Program-made: the position numbers and the translations under genes
Assembly (NCBI GenBank): GCA_947474755.1
Contig: CANJJE010000005.1
Coordinates: 62,001-126,000, forward strand
DNA length: 64,000 bases
DNA from: Burkholderiales bacterium
GTDB lineage: Bacteria > Pseudomonadota > Gammaproteobacteria > Burkholderiales > Burkholderiaceae_C
Reading direction: 5' to 3'
The notes under the pieces: model-generated
Told to the model about the DNA's origin: nothing
Seen by the model: only the letters and a program-made list of their open reading frames with translations
Database searches by the model: none
Part shown: positions 59,514 through 64,000 of the stretch, one piece after another
Layout of the letters: each line of letters opens with the position of its first letter
Numbering within the stretch: the first letter of the stretch is position 1

Positions 59514-60178
59514 ACCTCTGCCTGTTCGACCTCGACGACACCCTGCTGCCACTCGATTCCGATCACGCCTGGGGCGAGTTCGTGATCTCCCTCGGCTGGG
59601 TCGACGAGTCCAGCTTCCGGCGCGATAACGATGGGTTCTTCGCCCAGTACCAGGCGGGCCAGCTCGATGTCCACGGCTACATCGAATTCGCGACCCGCCC
59701 TCTGCGTGAGCGTTCCGCGCAGGAGCTCAGTGCCGCGCAAGCCCTGTTCATGCAGCGGGTGATCGAGCCTGCCCTGCGCGACAGTGCCCGCGAGCTGGTG
59801 CGCCGACACCAGGCGCAAGGCGATCAGGTGGCGCTGGTCACGGCGACCAATGAATTCGTCACCGCGCCGATCGCGGCGGCGTTCGGGATTCCCGTGCTGA
59901 TCGCGGTACAGCTTGAGCGTGACACGCGCGGTAGCATCACCGGCCGCATCCGAGGCATACCGAGCTACCGGGAAGGGAAGGTCCGGCGTGTCGAGGAGTG
60001 GTTGGGCGACCAGGGCGTCTCTTGGCGCGACTGTGGCCGCATCACCGTCTACAGCGATTCGCTGAACGACCTGCCGCTGCTTGAAAAAGCTACCGATCCG
60101 GTGGCGACCAATCCGACGCCCGCGCTGCGCGCGCTCGCTCACCAGCGCGGCTGGCCAACGTTGAATCTGTTCACATGA
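59510..60178 (+). CDS. HAD-IB family phosphatase (SerB-like)
   Basis: This is a 222-residue HAD hydrolase with motif I FDLDDTLLPLDSDH, motif II in ALVTATNEFV, and motif III ITVYSDSLNDLPLL. It resembles the SerB-like HAD-IB group (inhibitory phosphatase-type) found beside hda in Burkholderiales. The start is TTG 59510 in the TTGA overlap with hda, supported by a strong GGAGGTGATG just before it. Its stop overlaps pcnB's ATG. Substrate unknown. Confidence 0.88.
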   Translation: MNLCLFDLDDTLLPLDSDHAWGEFVISLGWVDESSFRRDNDGFFAQYQAGQLDVHGYIEFATRPLRERSAQELSAAQALFMQRVIEPALRDSARELVRRHQAQGDQVALVTATNEFVTAPIAAAFGIPVLIAVQLERDTRGSITGRIRGIPSYREGKVRRVEEWLGDQGVSWRDCGRITVYSDSLNDLPLLEKATDPVATNPTPALRALAHQRGWPTLNLFT

Positions 60179-61737
60179 TCAAGAAGTTTTTCGACAAGCT
60201 GCTGGGCAAGCCGACTAAGAAAGCGAGCGCAGGCTCCTTGCTCGGCAAACGTGTCGAGGTCCCGAAGAGCGAACATCAGATCGATCCGTCGCTGGTCGAT
60301 GAGCGCGCCGCCAAAGTGGTGCAGACGCTGGTCGACGGTGGCCACGAGGCCTACATCGTTGGCGGCGCGGTACGCGACCTGCTCCTCGGCCTGCGCCCGA
60401 AGGACTTCGATGTGGCGACCGATGCAACGCCAGAGCAAGTGAAGGCACTGTTCCGCCGTGCCTTCATCATCGGTCGGCGCTTTCGCATCGTCCATGTGGT
60501 GTTCGGACGCGGCCGACAGGATCGGGGTCTGAGCGAGGTCATCGAGGTCTCGACCTTCCGCGCGCTGATGGATGCAGCCACCGCCGAGCAGGTGCTCGGC
60601 AACGAGAAGACGCTGAAAGCCGAAGGCCGTCATGCGAGCGGGCCCAGTCACGTGGTCGATGCCGATGGCCGAGTGCTGCGCGACAACGTCTGGGGCCCGC
60701 AGATCGAGGACGCAGCACGGCGCGATTTCACCGTCAACGCCATGTACTACGACCCGGTACGCGAGCTGGTGGTCGACTACCACGGCGGCATCAAGGACGC
60801 GAAAAAGAAGCTGTTGCGGATGATCGGCGACCCTGAGACCCGCTACCGCGAAGACCCGGTGCGCATCATCCGTGCGGTACGTTTCGCAGCCAAGTTGGCC
60901 TTCGAGATCGAGCCAAAGACGCGCGCGCCTATCCAGGCGATGTCGGCACTGTTGGAGAACGTGCCGCCGTCGCGTTTGTTCGACGAGATGATCAAGCTGC
61001 TGCAGACTGGCCATTCGCTCGCCAGCCTCGCCGAACTGCGCAAGCAGGGCCTGCCGGCAGGTACCTTCCCGGTACTCGACACGCTCCTGGACGACAGCCG
61101 TGGCAGTGCGGCGCACCGCGAGTTCGTGCGTTTGGCGCTGGCCGATACGGACCGCCGCGTGGGCGAGGGCAAGCCGGTCGCCCCCAGCTTCATGCTGGCT
61201 TGCATGCTGTGGCACGACGTGCAGCTGAAGTGGGACCAACTGAAGGCCCGCGGCGAGCCCACATTCGCCGCGCTCCAGCAGGCCGTCGAAGCCATCTTCG
61301 ATGCTCGTATCGGCGACATCTCGGGGCGCGGCAAGCTGGGCGGTGACATGCGCGAGATCTGGCTGATGCAGCCGCGGTTCGAGCGTCGTGTCGGTAACGC
61401 GCCGTTCACGCTGGTCGAGCAGCCGCGCTTCCGTGCCGGATTCGATTTCCTGCGCTTGCGCGCCGATGCGGGCGAGGCTTCGGATGAACTGGCGCGCTGG
61501 TGGGAAGACTTCTCTTTGGCTGATGAAGACGAGCGTCGGCGTTTGATGGAATCGGTGCGGGGACATGACACCCGCCACGGTGGCAAACGTCAGGCGAAGC
61601 CCTCTGAAGCGACGGAATCCGACGCGGAGCCGGCAACCGCTGCCGAGCCGGCCAAGAAGCGCCGTCGTCGTCGCCGCAAGCCGGCCGAAGCGGGAGTCCA
61701 GGCCGCTGCTGAAGGCAGCGACCCCGGCGCGGTGTGA
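60175..61737 (+). CDS. pcnB: Poly(A) polymerase I
   Basis: This is a 520-residue class II nucleotidyltransferase adding poly(A) tails that promote RNA decay. Motifs: GGAVRDLLLGLRPKDFDVATD (60-80) with catalytic acidic pair, RRFRIVHVVFGR, RRDFTVNAMYY and EDPVRIIRAVRFAAK. The C-terminus is a basic Arg/Lys-rich tail (KKRRRRRRKP). The start overlaps the HAD stop (ATGA) and its own stop overlaps folK by four bases. Confidence 0.94.
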   Translation: MIKKFFDKLLGKPTKKASAGSLLGKRVEVPKSEHQIDPSLVDERAAKVVQTLVDGGHEAYIVGGAVRDLLLGLRPKDFDVATDATPEQVKALFRRAFIIGRRFRIVHVVFGRGRQDRGLSEVIEVSTFRALMDAATAEQVLGNEKTLKAEGRHASGPSHVVDADGRVLRDNVWGPQIEDAARRDFTVNAMYYDPVRELVVDYHGGIKDAKKKLLRMIGDPETRYREDPVRIIRAVRFAAKLAFEIEPKTRAPIQAMSALLENVPPSRLFDEMIKLLQTGHSLASLAELRKQGLPAGTFPVLDTLLDDSRGSAAHREFVRLALADTDRRVGEGKPVAPSFMLACMLWHDVQLKWDQLKARGEPTFAALQQAVEAIFDARIGDISGRGKLGGDMREIWLMQPRFERRVGNAPFTLVEQPRFRAGFDFLRLRADAGEASDELARWWEDFSLADEDERRRLMESVRGHDTRHGGKRQAKPSEATESDAEPATAAEPAKKRRRRRRKPAEAGVQAAAEGSDPGAV

Positions 61738-62216
61738 GCGAGTCGCAAGCCTGCATTGGTCTCGGCGCCAATCTGGGCGATGTCCGGGCAGTGCTGGCGG
61801 CGGCTTATGCCCAGGTAAGGCAGTTGCCCGGCACGCGCTATCACCGCTGCTCCCCCTGGTTCACCAGCGCGCCGATCGATTCAAGTGGTCCTGATTACCT
61901 GAACGCGGTTGCCTGCTTCGACACCACCTTGTCACCTCAAGCCTTGCTGGAGGCGCTGCAAGGTATCGAGCGCTGCCATGCGCGCGAACGCCCTTACCGC
62001 AACGCGCCGCGCACGTTGGACCTCGACCTGCTCCTGTACGGAGATCAGCAGATCGCCACATCCACCCTTACTGTGCCGCACCCACGGATGCACGAACGTG
62101 CCTTCGTGCTGCTACCGTTGGCTGCTCTGCTGCCAACGGTGGTGATTCCTGGCCTCGGGCCTGTCAGTACGCTGCTGTCGTCGGTGGCGGGGCAGTCGGT
62201 GTGGCGGGCTGGCTGA
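61734..62216 (+). CDS. folK: HPPK, 2-amino-4-hydroxy-6-hydroxymethyldihydropteridine diphosphokinase
   Basis: This is a 160-residue folate enzyme. It has the IGLGANLGD start, YLNAVACFDTTL, the ERPYRNAPRTLDLDLLLYGD metal/pterin motif and PHPRMHERAFVLLPL. GTG start overlaps the pcnB stop. Its last 53 bases are also the end of a gene on the minus strand. Confidence 0.94.
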   Translation: MSESQACIGLGANLGDVRAVLAAAYAQVRQLPGTRYHRCSPWFTSAPIDSSGPDYLNAVACFDTTLSPQALLEALQGIERCHARERPYRNAPRTLDLDLLLYGDQQIATSTLTVPHPRMHERAFVLLPLAALLPTVVIPGLGPVSTLLSSVAGQSVWRAG

Positions 62217-62673
62217 GCGACTGCGCCTCGGTCTCGGCCTGGTATTCGAAGTAGCGCTGGGCTACGAAGGCAATGGTCGCCATCAGCACGCCAGCACCCA
62301 CCATCAGAGCCAGCAACACGCCGAGTACCGCGGCCCAGCCACTGCGAGAGGCCGTGCGACCGGCATTGAAGCGGGCATTCCATTTGTCGTCGCTCGTCAG
62401 CCCGTAGACGATGGCGCAAAGCATCGATGCCGCAATCGTGCAGCCGACGAACGGGATCAGTACCCACGCCAGTTGGTCATCCTGGCCTAGTGATCGCGCC
62501 CGCATCACGCCGTGCAGGCCGATCAACGTGGGCAGTGGGTAGAGCCAGCCGAGCAGGTCGCGAAATCCGTGCAGGTAGAAACGATGCAAGCCCAAACCGC
62601 CAGCGACGATAGCGGTCCAGGTGGCGACGGTCTTCGATTTGTCGGCGGACTGAGTGGGTTCGATGGCGTTCAT
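62164..62673 (-). CDS. TM2/NINE-like small membrane protein
   Basis: This is a 169-residue protein with four hydrophobic segments. The N-terminal part has the TM2-like GGLGLHRFYLHGFRDLLGWLYPLPTLIGL pattern (GxxGxHRFYLG-type), a third segment at WVLIPFVGCTIAASMLC, and a last at VLGVLLALMVGAGVLM. The C-terminus is Thr/Pro/Ala-rich. Function unknown. The ATG at 62673 overlaps the GNAT stop (ATGA). Its 3' end runs 53 bases into folK on the opposite strand. Confidence 0.75.
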   Translation of the reverse strand: MNAIEPTQSADKSKTVATWTAIVAGGLGLHRFYLHGFRDLLGWLYPLPTLIGLHGVMRARSLGQDDQLAWVLIPFVGCTIAASMLCAIVYGLTSDDKWNARFNAGRTASRSGWAAVLGVLLALMVGAGVLMATIAFVAQRYFEYQAETEAQSLSQPATPTAPPPTTAAY

Positions 62674-63209
62674 ACGGTCTTTCGGGGTGCTGATTCTGCG
62701 CCCATGCCGAGCCGTCGTTGCATTAACACCACGTCCAGCCAGCGTTCGAGCTTCCAGCCGACGGCCGTCAACAGCCCGGCAGGCTCGAAACCCAGGGCGC
62801 GGTGCAGTCCGATCGAACCTGCATTTGCTGCGTCGCCGATCACCGCGATCATCTGTGTCGCCCCGCTTGCCTTGCATTGCGCAATCAACTCCGCCAGCAA
62901 CAGCCGTCCAGTGCCCTGCCGCTGGCAATTTGCTGCCACGTAGACCGAGTCTTCGACACAGTGACCAAAGGCGGCTCGGGGCCGAAACGACTGAGCGCAG
63001 GCATAGCCGATCATCTGGCTAGCTCGCTCAGCGACCAGCCAGGGCCAGCCCTGGAACTTGGCCTGCTGATGCCGTTGCGCCAACTGTTGGGCATTAGGCG
63101 CTTCCAGCTCGAAAGTGCCCGTGCCTTTGCGCACATGCCAGGCATAGACGGCCGCTAGCGCAGCGATGTCGCCGTGCGCGCAGGGTCTGATCAGCAGTGG
63201 CGATGTCAC
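62670..63209 (-). CDS. GNAT N-acetyltransferase (phosphinothricin acetyltransferase-like)
   Basis: This is a 179-residue GNAT enzyme close in style to Pat/Bar-type acetyltransferases: IRPCAHGDIAALAAVYAWHV start, GYACAQSFRPRAAF strand, EDSVYVAANCQRQGTGRLLLAEL for acetyl-CoA binding, and DAANAGSIGLHRALGFEPAG. It could acetylate amino-acid-like compounds; the target is unknown. It is divergent from rpsP (204-base gap) and coupled to the TM2 gene. Confidence 0.9.
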   Translation of the reverse strand: MTSPLLIRPCAHGDIAALAAVYAWHVRKGTGTFELEAPNAQQLAQRHQQAKFQGWPWLVAERASQMIGYACAQSFRPRAAFGHCVEDSVYVAANCQRQGTGRLLLAELIAQCKASGATQMIAVIGDAANAGSIGLHRALGFEPAGLLTAVGWKLERWLDVVLMQRRLGMGAESAPRKTV

Positions 63210-63213
63210 GGGC

Positions 63214-63244
63214 TTGGAAATTCGACTCGCACGCAGTTTACAAT
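63214..63244 (+). promoter_or_regulatory. Candidate rpsP operon promoter
   Basis: TTGGAA (63214-63219) and TACAAT (63239-63244) are both close to consensus, with a 19-base spacer, longer than ideal. Transcription would start near 63251 and give a ~160-base leader ahead of rpsP. The candidate is adjacent to the GNAT start on the other strand. Confidence 0.4.
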
Positions 63245-63413
63245 TTAAGGTTCACGTGACGGTCGGTGGGCTCGATGCGCTATGGCGCGCCTGGGCTCGG
63301 CGGCGTATCTACGGCACTGATCTTCGTCGTGGCCATGAGGCCGCGACTCCATGTTCTGCGCGACCGGAGTGTCTCCCGGATGCGGCGGGCAACCCATCAT
63401 TCAAGGAAATACC

Positions 63414-63665
63414 ATGGTTGTGATTCGACTTGCTCGCGGCGGCGCCAAGAAGCGCCCTTTCTTCAACATCGTCGTGACTGACTCACGCATTCGCCGTGAC
63501 GGCCGCTTCATCGAACGCGTCGGGTTTTACAACCCGGTTGCCTCCGGTGGTGAGCAACCCTTGCGCGTCGCCTTCGACCGCATCGACTACTGGGCCAGTA
63601 CCGGCGCGCAGTTGTCACCGACAGTGGCGCGTCTGGTCGAGCAGGCCAAGGCTGCGACGGCCTGA
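63414..63665 (+). CDS. rpsP: 30S ribosomal protein S16
   Basis: This is an 83-residue S16 of normal length with the conserved start [20 protein letters not shown], then [15 protein letters not shown] and the [15 protein letters not shown] helix. An AAGGA ribosome site lies seven bases upstream. It begins the rpsP-rimM-trmD-rplS-type operon, of which rimM is also visible. Confidence 0.97.
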   Translation: MVVIRLARGGAKKRPFFNIVVTDSRIRRDGRFIERVGFYNPVASGGEQPLRVAFDRIDYWASTGAQLSPTVARLVEQAKAATA

Positions 63666-63718
63666 GTCCGAATTGATCGTCGGCGCTATCGCCCCTTTCG
63701 ACGCGCCGGATGCAGCCC

Positions 63719-64000
63719 ATGGCTGATGCCGGTGCCGACACGGCGCCCTGGCCCGACGACGCTATCGAGGTCGGCATCATCATCGATGCCTGGGGCGTCA
63801 AGGGCTGGTTCAAGGTCAAGGCGTTCTCCGCCAACCCGCAAGCGCTGTTTTCTTCCAAGCGCTGGTTGCTGAGGCCACCCGAGGCAACCGGACCGAGATC
63901 GGTGCTGAACACCGTTCCCTTGCCACCGCTGTTGAAGATCGTGGCCGCCAAGGAGCACGGCGATCTGGTGGTTGCTCACGCTCAGGACGTCGTCGACCGG
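63719..64000 (+). CDS. rimM: Ribosome maturation factor RimM, N-terminal part (3' end outside window)
   Basis: About 94 residues are visible and run off the window edge. The EVGIIIDAWGVKGWFKVKAFS segment is the RimM signature of the N-terminal barrel, followed by FSSKRWLLR. RimM helps mature the head of the 30S subunit and associates with S19. The start is ATG 63719 or the in-frame ATG three codons earlier at 63710; neither has a good ribosome site. It follows rpsP by 53 bases. Confidence 0.9.
   Translation, partial: MADAGADTAPWPDDAIEVGIIIDAWGVKGWFKVKAFSANPQALFSSKRWLLRPPEATGPRSVLNTVPLPPLLKIVAAKEHGDLVVAHAQDVVDR

Overview
The window is 64 kb of GC-rich, densely coded bacterial chromosome. Gene content and protein style point to the Betaproteobacteria, order Burkholderiales. 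Indicators are an alaA-hom-thrC-moeA-moaD-moaE-clpB run, PrpE with an AcuI-type reductase, a DUF3579 gene next to argD/argF, the murJ-sirB1-hda-HAD-pcnB-folK run, an rpsP-rimM edge, and a ppsR/ppsA divergent pair. Assignment below order (Rubrivivax/Leptothrix/Methylibium-like or Comamonadaceae-like) is inference only. I see no insertion sequence, integrase, prophage, CRISPR array or plasmid gene. Almost everything is core or long-resident accessory metabolism.

Layout. 1-5.2 kb: the end of pmbA, a Tat-exported TRAP solute receptor, the matching TRAP permease pair on the opposite strand, a DUF442 phosphatase-like gene, yqeY and rpsU with a good sigma70 promoter. 5.2-12.6 kb: a BaiN/HI0933-type flavoprotein, the ppsR/ppsA pair controlling PEP synthesis, mobA and moaA for molybdenum cofactor, and an NlpC/P60 peptidase. 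12.7-19.4 kb: acuI and prpE (acrylyl-/propionyl-CoA), an exported ATP-dependent DNA ligase, PhoH-PIN, Bcp and an Mth938-like protein. 19.5-28.7 kb: alaA, hom, thrC, moeA, moaD, moaE, crcB and clpB on one strand, most of them with overlapping stop and start codons. 28.7-34.4 kb: a roadblock/LC7 protein, then the NAD de novo genes nadB (+) and nadA, nadC and a ComFB-domain gene (-). 34.7-44.5 kb: an MFS exporter, a cysteine hydrolase, serB, mfd, ispD-ispF and an EnvZ/OmpR pair. 44.7-49.6 kb: a SIMPL-domain protein, an alpha/beta hydrolase overlapping relA, a SPOR-like secreted protein, and tRNA-Val(GAC) with its terminator. 49.7-55.8 kb: argD-argF-TAXI protein-aminopeptidase P on the minus strand and DUF3579 on the plus strand. 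55.8-64 kb: rpsT, murJ, sirB1, hda, a HAD phosphatase, pcnB, folK, two minus-strand genes (small membrane protein, GNAT), then rpsP and the start of rimM.

How the genes work together. PpsA and its regulator PpsR set pyruvate/PEP flux, and the TakP-like TRAP receptor may bring in 2-oxo acids. Hom and ThrC make threonine. MoeA, MoaD, MoaE, MoaA and MobA cover much of molybdenum cofactor synthesis. NadA, NadB and NadC form the complete aspartate-to-nicotinate-mononucleotide route. ArgD and ArgF serve arginine synthesis. IspD and IspF are two steps of the MEP isoprenoid pathway. RelA, Hda, PcnB, Mfd and ClpB cover stringent response, replication control, RNA turnover, transcription-coupled repair and disaggregation.

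I found no clearly new multi-gene defence or biosynthetic system. The best leads are single genes and small sites in odd places: a ComFB protein beside nadC, an orphan roadblock protein beside nadB, a TAXI protein with two membrane anchors inside an arginine operon, a DNA ligase with a twin-arginine leader, a terminator-like hairpin in the mfd leader, and several unexplained palindromes.
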